From Pelatocladus maniniholoensis HA4357-MV3 (GTDB taxonomy: Bacteria; Cyanobacteriota; Cyanobacteriia; Cyanobacteriales; Nostocaceae), in NCBI GenBank assembly GCA_019359115.1, contig JAHHHW010000094.1:1-55482 (forward strand): a stretch of DNA of 55,482 bases, written 5' to 3'. Position 1 is the stretch's first letter. The number at the start of each line of letters is the position of its first letter. Under the pieces are notes generated by a model. That model was not told where the DNA came from and searched no databases. It was given only the letters and a program-made list of their open reading frames with translations. Below are positions 43,396 to 52,423 of the stretch, piece after piece. Both the position numbers and the translations under genes were made by a program.

Positions 43396-44559
43396 ATGAC
43401 TAAACCTATTTTGCTTTCAACTCCGCATATGGGCGATCGCGAACTAGAATTGGTCAAACAAGCCTTTGACACCAACTGGATTGCTCCCATAGGTCCTCAT
43501 GTAGATGCTTTTGAGCAAGAATTCTGTCAAATCATTGGTGCTGATTATGCTGCTGCTGTTAGTTCTGGTACAGCTGCGATTCATTTAGCTTTGCAATTAA
43601 TTGGAGTTGAATCTGGAGATGAAGTTTTTTGCTCTACCCTAACGTTTGCTGCTACCGCCAGTCCAATAATTTATCAGAGAGCTAAACCAGTATTTATTGA
43701 TAGCGATCGCACTTCTTGGAACATGAATCCTGAACTGTTGCAATCAGCACTAAAGCACCGTGCTTGCATTGGCAAATTGCCGAAAGCAGTGATCGTTGTA
43801 CATTTATATGGTCAAAGTGCAGATATCGACCCTATATTGCAAGTTTGCAATCACTATGGTGTTCCCTTAATAGAAGATGCTGCTGAATCTTTGGGAGCTA
43901 CCTACAAAGGACAACATCCTGGAACATTTGGATGTATTGGCATTTACTCATTCAATGGTAATAAAATCATTACTACCTCTGGTGGCGGAATGCTGGTTTC
44001 CAACAACGCAGATTTAGTCGCAAAAGCCCGTTTCTTGGCAACACAAGCACGCGATCGCGCTCCTCACTATCAACACTCAGAAATTGGCTATAATTACCGT
44101 CTCAGTAACGTCTTAGCTGGTATTGGTCGTGGTCAGTTGTGTGTTTTGAGTGAACGAGTCGCAGCCAGACGACGCAATTTTGAGATTTATATCTCTAGTT
44201 TGGGAAATCTGCCAGGAGTAGAATTTATGCCAGAAGCTGGTTTTGGACGTGCTACTCGTTGGTTAACCTGCCTAACGATAGATCCTGAAGCTTTTGGTGC
44301 AGATCGTGAACAAGTCCGCAACTCTCTTAGCGCACAGCAAATAGAGACTCGTCCTGTATGGAAGCCTTTACATCTCCAACCTGTGTTTAGTGAATGTGAA
44401 TATATTGGTGGTGCGGTAGCTGAAGATTTATTTAGACGGGGTATTTGTTTACCATCCGGTTCAAATTTAACCAATGAAGATTTAGAGCGAGTAATTAGTG
44501 CGATCGCATCTGTTCACTATGGCAATAAAAAATCTCAAACTCCTCTATTCATGATTTAG
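43396..44559 (+). CDS. DegT/DnrJ/EryC1-family sugar aminotransferase
   Basis: A protein of 387 residues. PLP enzyme with internal-aldimine Lys about residue 190 (YSFNGNKIITTSGGGML), phosphate-binding VSSGTAAIHLAL near 55-66 and EDAAESLGA near 160. The start TPHMGDRELELVKQAFDTNW and APIGPHVDAFE resemble PglE-type 4-aminotransferases acting on UDP-4-keto-6-deoxy-GlcNAc. Together with the dehydratase at the head of the locus it would give a UDP-4-amino-4,6-dideoxy sugar. C-terminal PLHLQPVF motif present. Starts three bases after the amidotransferase stop. Confidence 0.92.
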   Translation: MTKPILLSTPHMGDRELELVKQAFDTNWIAPIGPHVDAFEQEFCQIIGADYAAAVSSGTAAIHLALQLIGVESGDEVFCSTLTFAATASPIIYQRAKPVFIDSDRTSWNMNPELLQSALKHRACIGKLPKAVIVVHLYGQSADIDPILQVCNHYGVPLIEDAAESLGATYKGQHPGTFGCIGIYSFNGNKIITTSGGGMLVSNNADLVAKARFLATQARDRAPHYQHSEIGYNYRLSNVLAGIGRGQLCVLSERVAARRRNFEIYISSLGNLPGVEFMPEAGFGRATRWLTCLTIDPEAFGADREQVRNSLSAQQIETRPVWKPLHLQPVFSECEYIGGAVAEDLFRRGICLPSGSNLTNEDLERVISAIASVHYGNKKSQTPLFMI

Positions 44560-44598
44560 CAAAAAATTTATTGGAGTACCAAAAACAAAAAATTGATC

Positions 44599-46803
44599 AT
44601 GGAATTACAAGAATCTAACTTATCTTTTCTAACATATTGGCAAATCATAAAGCGACGCTGGTCGCCTAGCTTAATAGTTTTTCTCACTGTATTTATAATT
44701 TCACTGCTAATTGCATCTTTGAAAAAGCCTTCCTATGTTGCAGAAGGAAAGCTCAAGTTTCAAAGAACAAATGCTACTTCAACTCTTACAAGTTTAGGAA
44801 CAGAAATAGGCACATTACAACCAGTAGTACAAGATAATAAAACTAGTCCTCTCAATACCGAGGCAGAAGTGATACGATCTGTACCAATTGTGCAAAAAAC
44901 TATCAAGCAACTGAATCTAACAGATAATCAAGGTAAACCCTTAAAAATTAAACCTTTTCTGAAAAAGCTTAATGTTTCAGATGTTAGGGGAGCCGACGTT
45001 ATACAAATTTCCTATAAAGATACTAATCCTGAAACAACTGCAAAAGTTGTCAATACTCTCATAAATATCTATTTAGAAAACAACATATTTGCGAACAGAA
45101 CTCAAGCTACTGCGGCTCGCAAATTTATAGGCAAACAATTACCAAAAGCTGAGTCAATTGTTCGCCAAGCAGAAGCTGAGTTAGCAAATTTTAAAGAAAA
45201 GTACAAAATTGTTTCTTTAAATGAAGAAGCAACCAAAGGTGTAGAAATTATTACAGATTTACAAAAACAAATTAGTCAAACTCAATCTCAAATTGCTGAG
45301 GTCGAGGCACAGTCCCAAGAAATCCGCAAGCAATTAGATATGAATTCTCAGCAGGCGGTAATTATGACTTCCCTCAGTCAAAATTCAGGTGTGCAAGATA
45401 TCCTTAAAGAGATTCAACAGCTAGAATCACAACTAGCAGCTAGACGCAATATTTTACAGAACAATCACCCAGAAATTGTAAATTTAGAAGATAAATTAAC
45501 TTCTTTAAAAAGTATACTGCGACAACGGGTCAAAAATGTTGCAGGAAAGAATTCTCAAAACCAAAATAATAATTTTCAATTGGGACAGTTGCAACAGCAA
45601 ATATCAGCAAAGCTTCTAGAATTAGAATCAACTCGTCTGGGTTTAGTAAATCAAGCGACTGCTTTATCTAACTTGCAAGCTGAATATAAGCAAAGGTTAA
45701 ATAATCTGCCAAGATTGGAACAACAACAGCGTCAATTAGAACGTAAAGTACAAGCTGCACAATCTACTTACTCACTTCTATTACAAAAGTTGCAAGAAAG
45801 CCAAATAGCAGAAAATCAAAATGTTGGAAATGCCAGCGTTATTTCCGAAGCCATTATTCCAGAAGAACCTGTGACTTCTCGTGCAATTATATTTCTGAGT
45901 GCAGGTGTAGTCGCCAGTTTGGCAGCCTTGGCAAATATTTATTTTTTGGAAGCAACAGATAAATCAATTAAGACTGTTGACGAAGCAAAAGAATTATTGG
46001 GATTAACTACATTGGGAGTTATTCCTACTTCTAGTAAGTTAAAAAAAACGATAAATGCGCGAGAGACAACAGAGTTTTATAATCAAAGGCTTTTGATTCC
46101 AAGTTTGACTCGTTCTCCAATGAGTGAAGCCTACCGGATGCTGCGGGTAAATTTACAATTTATGAGTGCTAATAAAGAATTAAAAGTTATTGTTGTTACT
46201 AGTTCCGTACCAAGAGAAGGTAAATCAACAGTAGCTGCTAATTTAGCAATGGCAATGGCTCAGATGGAGCGTAAAGTATTACTGGTAGATGGAGATTTAG
46301 AGCATCCAATTCAGCATAAAATCTGGAAATTGACAAATAATGAAGGTCTGAGCAATGTAATTTGTGGACAGATAGAATTTAAGACAGCAGTCAAAACCGT
46401 CATGAATTATTTGGATGTTCTTACTGCTGGCGTATTGTCTTCCTCTTCAGTTTCCTTACTTGACTCTCAAAAAATGGCTGGGTTAATTGATAGTTTTGCT
46501 GCTAACTATGACTTTGTAATTATTGATGCTCCTTCATTAACAGTTGCTGCTGATGCTACTATTTTGGGTCAAATGAGTGACGGTGTTTTGTTGGTAGTTC
46601 GACCAGGGATAGCAGATTCTGTTAATGCTATTACTGCTATAGAAATTTTAGAAAAGTCTGGTCAGAATGTCTTGGGTCAAGTAGTCAATGGAGTTATTGC
46701 TAAGAACGAACCCCATAGCTATTACTTTTTAGAAGAAAATCAACCGCAAAAAAGCGCTGTTCAAGAATATGTGAAAAATTTCGTGGAAACGCGATCGCAT
46801 TGA
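44599..46803 (+). CDS. Wzc-type polysaccharide co-polymerase with BY-kinase domain
   Basis: About 734 residues. N-terminal Wzz domain with a first membrane helix (SLIVFLTVFIISLLIAS), a long coiled-coil/GNVR region (residues ~180-400), a second helix near 430-450 (AIIFLSAGVVASLAALANIY) and a C-terminal ATPase: Walker A VPREGKST near 535-543, Walker A' VLLVDGDLEHP, Walker B FVIIDAPS. BY-kinases usually show D-x-D-x-R at Walker A'; here the Arg position is Glu. The C-terminus has only three tyrosines (SYYFLEEN, EYVKNF). It controls chain length and export through the periplasm. The ATG at 44599 is preferred over a TTG two codons earlier. Confidence 0.9.
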   Translation: MELQESNLSFLTYWQIIKRRWSPSLIVFLTVFIISLLIASLKKPSYVAEGKLKFQRTNATSTLTSLGTEIGTLQPVVQDNKTSPLNTEAEVIRSVPIVQKTIKQLNLTDNQGKPLKIKPFLKKLNVSDVRGADVIQISYKDTNPETTAKVVNTLINIYLENNIFANRTQATAARKFIGKQLPKAESIVRQAEAELANFKEKYKIVSLNEEATKGVEIITDLQKQISQTQSQIAEVEAQSQEIRKQLDMNSQQAVIMTSLSQNSGVQDILKEIQQLESQLAARRNILQNNHPEIVNLEDKLTSLKSILRQRVKNVAGKNSQNQNNNFQLGQLQQQISAKLLELESTRLGLVNQATALSNLQAEYKQRLNNLPRLEQQQRQLERKVQAAQSTYSLLLQKLQESQIAENQNVGNASVISEAIIPEEPVTSRAIIFLSAGVVASLAALANIYFLEATDKSIKTVDEAKELLGLTTLGVIPTSSKLKKTINARETTEFYNQRLLIPSLTRSPMSEAYRMLRVNLQFMSANKELKVIVVTSSVPREGKSTVAANLAMAMAQMERKVLLVDGDLEHPIQHKIWKLTNNEGLSNVICGQIEFKTAVKTVMNYLDVLTAGVLSSSSVSLLDSQKMAGLIDSFAANYDFVIIDAPSLTVAADATILGQMSDGVLLVVRPGIADSVNAITAIEILEKSGQNVLGQVVNGVIAKNEPHSYYFLEENQPQKSAVQEYVKNFVETRSH

Positions 46804-46824
46804 TGTTTCCAGTCTCAGAATCAA

Positions 46825-46861
46825 AAAGACTTGGAGAGTCAAAACCCCAAGTCTTTATTTT
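46825..46861. terminator. Bidirectional terminator closing the polysaccharide locus
   Basis: AAAGACTTGG and CCAAGTCTTT form a perfect 10-bp stem with a 12-base loop, followed by ATTTTG on the plus strand and A-rich bases on the other side. It lies between the convergent wzc-like and E2 genes and can serve both. Confidence 0.85.
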
Positions 46862-46894
46862 GCTCTTAAAACAGGATTTTCACCTCAATTTTCC

Positions 46895-48208
46895 TTACAT
46901 AGTCAACGATTGTGGATTAGTCTCAATCAACTTCGCTAAATCTTGTAAGAACGCCGCAGCATGAGCGCCGTAGATCATACGGTGATCACTAGTCATATTT
47001 ACTTGCATTTGTTGTTTTACTCCAAACATACCATCTGCTGTAGCGACGACTTGCGGGCGAGATGCACCAATCGCTAATATTGAACCTTGTCCGGGCGGTA
47101 AAATTGCATCAAATCTATCGACACCAAACATCCCTAAGTTTGACAGTGTAAATGTACCAGTGCTGTATTCTTCTGGTTGCAGCTTTTTGACTCTTGCTCT
47201 TTCTACTAAAGACTTCCAGGTACGGGACAAAGAATAAATATCCATCTGATCAGCATTTTGCAACACTGGTGTGATCAATCCGCCATCATCCATGGCTACG
47301 GCGACAGCTACATTGATGCTAGCAGGATAGACAATACCTTGGTCTGAGTAATTGGCATTGATTTGTGGGTGTTTTTGCAGTGTCACCGCTACGGCTTTTG
47401 CCAGCAGCGCAGTCATGGTTACACCCTTTGATTTAATTTGTTTATATAACTTGTCCAGGGCATCAGTAGTGATTGTGTAACCTACATGGATCACTGGCAC
47501 TGATAAGCTAGTAACCATATTGCGTGCTACAGCATTTTGTAAGGTAGTCAAAGGCACTACTTGACCCGGAACTGCGGCAACTACTGGCGTGGGAACTGGT
47601 GTTGGTTTTGTAGCTGGTGCAGTTACCACTGGTGTCACAACTGCTGGTGGGGTAATGGAAATCGCCGTAGCAGGTTGGGGGCTAGCTTTACCGACTACTG
47701 CTTCTACATCTTCAGCAACAATACGACCGTGGGGACCACTACCAGAAATGTTATTCAAATCAACTTTGAGTTCTTTAGCCAATTTGCGGGCGCGAGGTGA
47801 AGCTACAAGCCGCCCAGAGCTATGGGTAGAGCCGTTTTGAGTCGCCAAGACAGGTGTGAAAGAAGCGGCTGGATCTGCGGTTTTTGTGGGAGCTGTAGTA
47901 GCAGTCATTTCAGGTTTTGCAGTGCCGCCGCCTTGAGTTTGAGACTTGGCTGTTTCAATTTCGGCTTCAGTTTCTGCTAACAGGGCGATCGCAGCTCCCA
48001 CTGGTGCAGTTTCACCAGCTTGCACAAGGATGTTAGCCAGATATCCTTCATAGAAGGATTCCACATCCATATCTGCCTTATCCGACTCGACAACCACCAC
48101 TGTTTCGCCTTTTTCCACTTTGTCGCCCGGAGATTTTACCCAGGAGACAATTTTTCCTTCGGTCATTGTGGAACTAAGCGCGGGCATGAATACTTCGTAA
48201 ATGCTCAT
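46895..48208 (-). CDS. Dihydrolipoamide acetyltransferase (pyruvate dehydrogenase E2)
   Basis: About 437 residues from the ATG at 48208 (MSIYEVFMPALSSTM); a start five codons earlier is also open. Lipoyl domain with the lipoylated Lys in ESDKADMDVESF (about residue 44), an Ala/Pro/Thr-rich linker, a peripheral-subunit-binding domain (SPRARKLAKELKVDLNNISG, GPHGRIVAEDVE), another Pro/Val-rich linker, then the trimeric catalytic domain ending in SDHRMIYGAHAAAFLQDL with the active-site His-Arg motif. It transfers acetyl groups to CoA in the pyruvate dehydrogenase complex. One lipoyl domain, usual for cyanobacteria. Confidence 0.94.
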   Translation of the reverse strand: MSIYEVFMPALSSTMTEGKIVSWVKSPGDKVEKGETVVVVESDKADMDVESFYEGYLANILVQAGETAPVGAAIALLAETEAEIETAKSQTQGGGTAKPEMTATTAPTKTADPAASFTPVLATQNGSTHSSGRLVASPRARKLAKELKVDLNNISGSGPHGRIVAEDVEAVVGKASPQPATAISITPPAVVTPVVTAPATKPTPVPTPVVAAVPGQVVPLTTLQNAVARNMVTSLSVPVIHVGYTITTDALDKLYKQIKSKGVTMTALLAKAVAVTLQKHPQINANYSDQGIVYPASINVAVAVAMDDGGLITPVLQNADQMDIYSLSRTWKSLVERARVKKLQPEEYSTGTFTLSNLGMFGVDRFDAILPPGQGSILAIGASRPQVVATADGMFGVKQQMQVNMTSDHRMIYGAHAAAFLQDLAKLIETNPQSLTM

Positions 48209-48448
48209 AATGGGGTTTGGCAAATCGATAAATTATAGACTTTAACAAAATTAATGCCAGATCGAATTGTATCTTGACGACCGACGTGAGGAACTATTCT
48301 ATTACCTGGGAGTCTATTAATTTGTATTTCTTATCACGGCTGCTTACATCAGAATAATTACTCAAAAGTGAGAGGAAATAGAGTAATTCTTCAATCTAAA
48401 ATGCAAAAGTGATAGATCAACTGTTTGAAAGTTCTTTTTAACTTTTTT

Positions 48449-48973
48449 ATGTCGGCAAAGTTGAAGATTTTGGTAATTTTGGTACTAAGTATCTTCGCCA
48501 CTGCGATCGCTGGAGTGTATCTAAACAATCGCCAGCAAAATGCACTGATCATCAATAGCACTAAACCACAGCAGCATTCTGCCGCCGTAGCTGCTGCTCA
48601 GGAGATTGTGACTAATCCTGGGCGCGCTAAGTATAAAACCATACCTTTAGACAGTATTAAGTCTGTTCTCCAAGGTACTGACCCGGCTGCTCTGGCTCTT
48701 GATGCTTTTGATAACAGTGAAGCAGAACAAGGAAGGCGGAAGGTAGAGGTATATTACCCGCAACCGAACCAGGCGTTGGTAACAATCGTTCAAACTGATG
48801 ATTCTGGTAACACAGAAATCAGCACTGTCAAGTACCGAGTTGAATTGACCAGCTTCGGGCGATCGCTGTTGGCTAGTTCTCCTCCTCTGTGGCAAATTGT
48901 TTGGGCTGGTTCCCAAGAGAAATGTTTCTCAAACCAGGATCAACAACATTTGATCAAGGTAATTTGCCAGTAG
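48449..48973 (+). CDS. Hypothetical secreted or membrane-anchored protein
   Basis: A protein of about 174 residues from the ATG at 48449; a TTG eight codons earlier is in frame. An N-terminal hydrophobic helix (LKILVILVLSIFATAIAGVY) precedes a soluble domain of ~140 residues with VTNPGRAKYKTIPLDSIKSV, YYPQPNQALVTIVQTDDSG and two Cys near the C-terminus (EKCFSNQDQQHLIKVICQ) that could form a disulfide in the periplasm. No family recognised. Divergent from the E2 gene, convergent with the YlqD gene. Confidence 0.65.
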   Translation: MSAKLKILVILVLSIFATAIAGVYLNNRQQNALIINSTKPQQHSAAVAAAQEIVTNPGRAKYKTIPLDSIKSVLQGTDPAALALDAFDNSEAEQGRRKVEVYYPQPNQALVTIVQTDDSGNTEISTVKYRVELTSFGRSLLASSPPLWQIVWAGSQEKCFSNQDQQHLIKVICQ

Positions 48974-49080
48974 ATACACTTACACGACAACAGCGAGCAA
49001 TGAGGAGCAAGCAGTGAGGAGGAACCAAGTGTGGTGTAAGGAGTTTTACAGTTATCAGTTACCAGGTTTATTTGCTTACT

Positions 49081-49115
49081 GTTAACTGTTAACTGTTAAC
49101 TATTAACTGCTGACT
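49081..49115. repeat. Five GTTAACT-type heptamer repeats
   Basis: GTTAACT three times, then ATTAACT and GCTGACT, ending just before the YlqD gene's stop. A different heptamer family from the CCAAAAT class, but the same tandem-heptamer habit. Confidence 0.85.
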
Positions 49116-49119
49116 GAGT

Positions 49120-49569
49120 TTAAACGTCGCCGCGAATTTCTTCTACAACACCATCGCGTAGCACAACTTCGACCTGCATTTTACTAATTAAGTTATCCCC
49201 TGGTTCCACACGGAAAAAGCCTTCCATCTGAAATTGATTGACTTCTTGGTCTAACTCTAAAAGCTGGACTTGCTGGAGATTTTGCAGGCTTTGATTTTTT
49301 TGCTCTAGCAGTTCGCTTTTCTTTTGGTTGACCTGGTATTGAATGCTTTCAATTTGTTGGAGGGCTTGGGGTCCGGGTGGTTGCAAATTTTGCTTTTGTA
49401 CTTCTGCTACTGCCCGTTGCCCTTGGATGTCCAACTGTTGCAATTGCTGGTCAATTTGATTAATTTGCGCTTGCAGTTGCTGTTGCACTTCCTCTTTCCA
49501 CAAGGGAGTGACAATGGCTTTAATGTTGACGACGCGCTTTAAAAGCAGTTGAGTTTTGGAGACATCCAT
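49120..49569 (-). CDS. YlqD family protein
   Basis: About 149 residues from the ATG at 49569. It starts KTQLLLKRVVNIKAIVTP and then has a strongly Gln-rich predicted coiled coil (residues ~27-110, repeated L-Q-Q-L and Q-I-N-Q-I-D-Q-Q), ending in a small beta domain MEGFFRVEPGDNLISKMQVE. This is the YlqD layout, a family of unknown function found in Firmicutes and cyanobacteria. Located 36 bases downstream of the acyl ligase gene on the same strand, so likely co-transcribed. Confidence 0.8.
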   Translation of the reverse strand: MDVSKTQLLLKRVVNIKAIVTPLWKEEVQQQLQAQINQIDQQLQQLDIQGQRAVAEVQKQNLQPPGPQALQQIESIQYQVNQKKSELLEQKNQSLQNLQQVQLLELDQEVNQFQMEGFFRVEPGDNLISKMQVEVVLRDGVVEEIRGDV

Positions 49570-49605
49570 AAAAGAGTTCACGTTTTTTGATAGTTTGCAG
49601 TGGAC

Positions 49606-51585
49606 TTATAAGGCAAACATTCCGTTAATAATATCGTGATAATGCTGCATCACGACATGCCGCTTGATTTTCAGAGTTTGGGTCATCATGCCATTTTCCA
49701 TCGAAAATGGCTCAAGAATCAGCTTGAACGGGCCGATGCGATCATCTGGTTTGTAACCTGGACGGTTTTGCACTTCCCGATTCAGTTCTTGCCGAAATAA
49801 ATCCTGGATTATTTTACTCTCCAGGTTTATTTTTTGACTGGTAGGGGAAGTAACATTTTCATCCTTTATATCTAGTTGGAGGTTCTGAGAAATTGCCCAT
49901 TTTTCTAAGGCTTCCAAATTAGGAACAATTAAAGCACCCAGAGATTTACAATCTTGCCCAACCAGCATAATCTGATCGATGTAGGGCGATCGCAAACAAG
50001 CATCCTCTATTGGTAGCGGTTCGATGTTTTCCCCATTCGTTAATACAATCGTATCTTTGGCTCGTCCGGTCAGAACTAAGTCATTTTCTGGTGTTAACCA
50101 ACCTAAATCACCGCTATCAAACCAACCTTCTGGATCAATTGCTTTGGCTGTGGCTTCGGGATTTTGGTAATAACCTGGCATGATTTGTGGCCCCCGCAGT
50201 AATACTAACCCCCTTTCTCCCGTTGGTAGCGCTTTTTTAGTCTCTGGATCGACTATTTTTGTTTCTGTACCTGGTATAGCTTGCCCAGCTGCACCACGTA
50301 AATTCCGCCAGTAACGCCGTGCATGGGTGACAGGGGAAGTTTCTGTTAAACCATAGCCCACCAAAATCTCGACATCAAGAATTTCAAAAAAGTCATCTAC
50401 ATGTTTGGGAAGCGCACCACCGCCGCTAATCATCTGTTTGACTCGTCCGCCAGTTGCTTCTCTGACTTTGCTATAAACTAGTTTTTCTCCCAAGCTATAC
50501 AGAGGCGATAAAGCGGCAACTTGTAAACTAGCTGTTAAGCGATCGCCCATGCCAGGATTAAGATTTTGTAAATCCAATCCTGTCAAAGTCCGCCGCGCTT
50601 TAATATATTTTTCGCCTATGCCAAAAAAGAAGTTAATCAAGCGTCGTCGAGAAGCTGGTTGTTCACGAAACTGTTTTTGCGCTCCTTCATAAATAGATTC
50701 TAAAAGACGCGGTACAGCTACCATGTAATGAGGTTTATATTCTTTTAAATCTCGCTTGATGGAGCGGAGGTTGGTATAAACTTGAGTACAACCGACAGAA
50801 AGTAGGAAATATTCGCAACTACGCTCATAGCTGTGCCAAGTGGGGAGAATACTCAAAACTGTATCTCCGGGTTGGGGTTGTACAACTACTGGGATAGCTA
50901 CGATTTGATGCATCAAATTACGATGAGTCAGCATTACACCCTTTGGTTTACCCGTTGTTCCAGAGGTATAAATTAGGGTAGCCAAATCATGAGGTTTGCG
51001 TTTGACTGGTTGCAAGGAATGCTTCGCACCAATTTCCATCAACTGGGTAAATGTATAGAGCTTGGGGGTTTCGGCTTCTGGTAATGCTTCGTTGCTGAGT
51101 ACAATCACAAATTGAATCGGCAAATCATGCAGGCGATCGCGTAGTTTGTTAAGTGTTTTGACATCTTCCACTACGAGCGCTGTGCTGCCACTATTAGTCA
51201 AAATGAAGAGTAATTCTTCTGTTTCGGCTTGGGAACTCCGCACCGCATCCGCCGCCCCAGCTGCCATAATTCCCTGATCAGCAATAAACCAACGGGGACT
51301 ATTGTCAGCAATCAGAGAAATGCGATCGCCTGCTTGTACTCCCAACGCTTGTAATCCAGCTGCAAACTGTTGAATTTGCTGGTTTAGTTGAGTATATGTG
51401 AACACTAATTCTGGTTTAGCATGAGGATCACGAACGGCAACAATGTTACCAAATCTTTGTGCCGCTAAAGGCCAAATTTCTGGTAATGACTCCACGCCAG
51501 AATAATCTGGCAAATCCTTAGTCACTTGGCGTTCTTGTGCAGTGATATTGGCAAGAAAAGCATTTTCTACAAAAGTTTTTGACAT
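49606..51585 (-). CDS. AMP-forming long-chain acyl-CoA/acyl-ACP synthetase
   Basis: A protein of 659 residues of the ANL superfamily. Motif A3 IYTSGTTGKPKGVMLTHRN near residue 215, motif A5 ILVGYGLTETSPVTHAR, A7 GWFDSGDLGW, and GRAKDTIVLTNGENIEPLPI in the C-terminal subdomain. It activates a fatty acid to acyl-AMP and transfers it to CoA or ACP. In cyanobacteria the single long-chain member (Aas, slr1609-type) acts as acyl-ACP synthetase and recycles free fatty acids from membranes, the likeliest role here. Start MSKTFVENAFLANITAQ is well defined. Confidence 0.9.
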   Translation of the reverse strand: MSKTFVENAFLANITAQERQVTKDLPDYSGVESLPEIWPLAAQRFGNIVAVRDPHAKPELVFTYTQLNQQIQQFAAGLQALGVQAGDRISLIADNSPRWFIADQGIMAAGAADAVRSSQAETEELLFILTNSGSTALVVEDVKTLNKLRDRLHDLPIQFVIVLSNEALPEAETPKLYTFTQLMEIGAKHSLQPVKRKPHDLATLIYTSGTTGKPKGVMLTHRNLMHQIVAIPVVVQPQPGDTVLSILPTWHSYERSCEYFLLSVGCTQVYTNLRSIKRDLKEYKPHYMVAVPRLLESIYEGAQKQFREQPASRRRLINFFFGIGEKYIKARRTLTGLDLQNLNPGMGDRLTASLQVAALSPLYSLGEKLVYSKVREATGGRVKQMISGGGALPKHVDDFFEILDVEILVGYGLTETSPVTHARRYWRNLRGAAGQAIPGTETKIVDPETKKALPTGERGLVLLRGPQIMPGYYQNPEATAKAIDPEGWFDSGDLGWLTPENDLVLTGRAKDTIVLTNGENIEPLPIEDACLRSPYIDQIMLVGQDCKSLGALIVPNLEALEKWAISQNLQLDIKDENVTSPTSQKINLESKIIQDLFRQELNREVQNRPGYKPDDRIGPFKLILEPFSMENGMMTQTLKIKRHVVMQHYHDIINGMFAL

Positions 51586-51859
51586 AACACTCTAGGCTAA
51601 GTAATCAATAGTTTGTTTTTCCAGCTTATGCTGCAATCAGGACAAAGTAGCAAACCTGAATATACACAATTTATTCTGTCTGAAAAATTTTTGAAGATTT
51701 GATGTAGATATATAAAAAAATCTATAGTATGATTAAACAAGATAAACGAAAAGCAATACCAACTTAGGTTTTTAGTTGGTTTCAATAAGTTTTTTTACTA
51801 ACTAAAAACAATAGACGCCTGTTATCCAAGCCCCATCAAAAAGGAAGAGGTGATTACCT

Positions 51860-52105
51860 ATGGATCGCATAGATGCTATATTGCTGACTCTAATTAGCAC
51901 CATTACCTGCCTAACATTTCCTCGGCTTTTAAGTATCATTACCAATCTAAAAATCAAGCCAACTAAGCTATTGCAGAAAGCTTCTACTCCCAGGAAAACT
52001 CAACATAAACTTACTAGCTTTCCTTTTTGTACATCTTATGCGCTAACAGGTAGTCCATCGTGTAAATTTAGTCCTCGTTTCTGTGCTAGATGTTCTCCAA
52101 ACTGA
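51860..52105 (+). CDS. Small membrane protein A (paralogue of the 52812 gene)
   Basis: A protein of 81 residues with AGGAAGAGG upstream of the ATG. It begins MDRIDAILLTLISTITCLTF, a single hydrophobic helix followed by PRLLSIITNLKIKPTK, and ends in a basic tail with four cysteines (SFPFCTSY, PSCKFSPRFCARCSPN). Its N-terminal ~30 residues match the small protein at 52812 at most positions. No known family. The 270-base spacer upstream, toward the acyl ligase, shows no other gene. Confidence 0.6.
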   Translation: MDRIDAILLTLISTITCLTFPRLLSIITNLKIKPTKLLQKASTPRKTQHKLTSFPFCTSYALTGSPSCKFSPRFCARCSPN

Positions 52106-52189
52106 AGTGATAGTTGCTTAATAAATTATGTTTGAAATCAACACCAACAGATAATACGAAGGGAGCATCTCAATTTTTTCAATGTACAG

Positions 52190-52390
52190 CTAAGAGTTTA
52201 AACCTTTAGACATCTCCAATTCGGAAGCAAAAACAACCTCGCCATTAGTATCGTTAACCAATGCAATACCCGTGACATTTGCACCGGGGTCAATCTTTAA
52301 TCTAAGTGGCGATACGGTCGAATCAGAGCGTGATTCTTTGAGAATCAAAGTAAAAGGAAATCGCCGAAATACTGCTGCTTTCTTATCGTG
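52190..52390 (-). pseudogene. Remnant of an IscB N-terminus (RRXRR/PLMP domain)
   Basis: On the minus strand about 60 codons read KKAAVFRRFPFTLILKES, then PLRLKIDPGANVTGIALVND and GEVVFASELEMSKGLNS before a TAG at 52192. This corresponds to the N-terminal part of IscB, the IS200/IS605-associated RNA-guided nuclease: the R-R-x-R-R-like segment and the start of RuvC with catalytic-type Asp in IDPG. The rest of RuvC, the HNH domain and the N-terminal ~30 residues are missing or out of frame. It is a decayed fragment, too short to appear as a normal gene. Confidence 0.75.
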
Positions 52391-52423
52391 ACTTACAAGG
52401 AAGCGGTACTAGTTTAATGTCTA

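Noticed and set aside
27597-46803. The polysaccharide locus as a recent genomic island
   Set aside because: HIP1 sites and base composition look like the flanks and no integrase, tRNA or att repeat is visible, so transfer cannot be supported from the sequence alone.
47561-47840. Plus-strand frames opposite the E2 linker
   Set aside because: The minus strand reads as the Ala/Pro-rich linker and binding domain of E2; the opposite frames (Trp/Cys-rich) are its complement.
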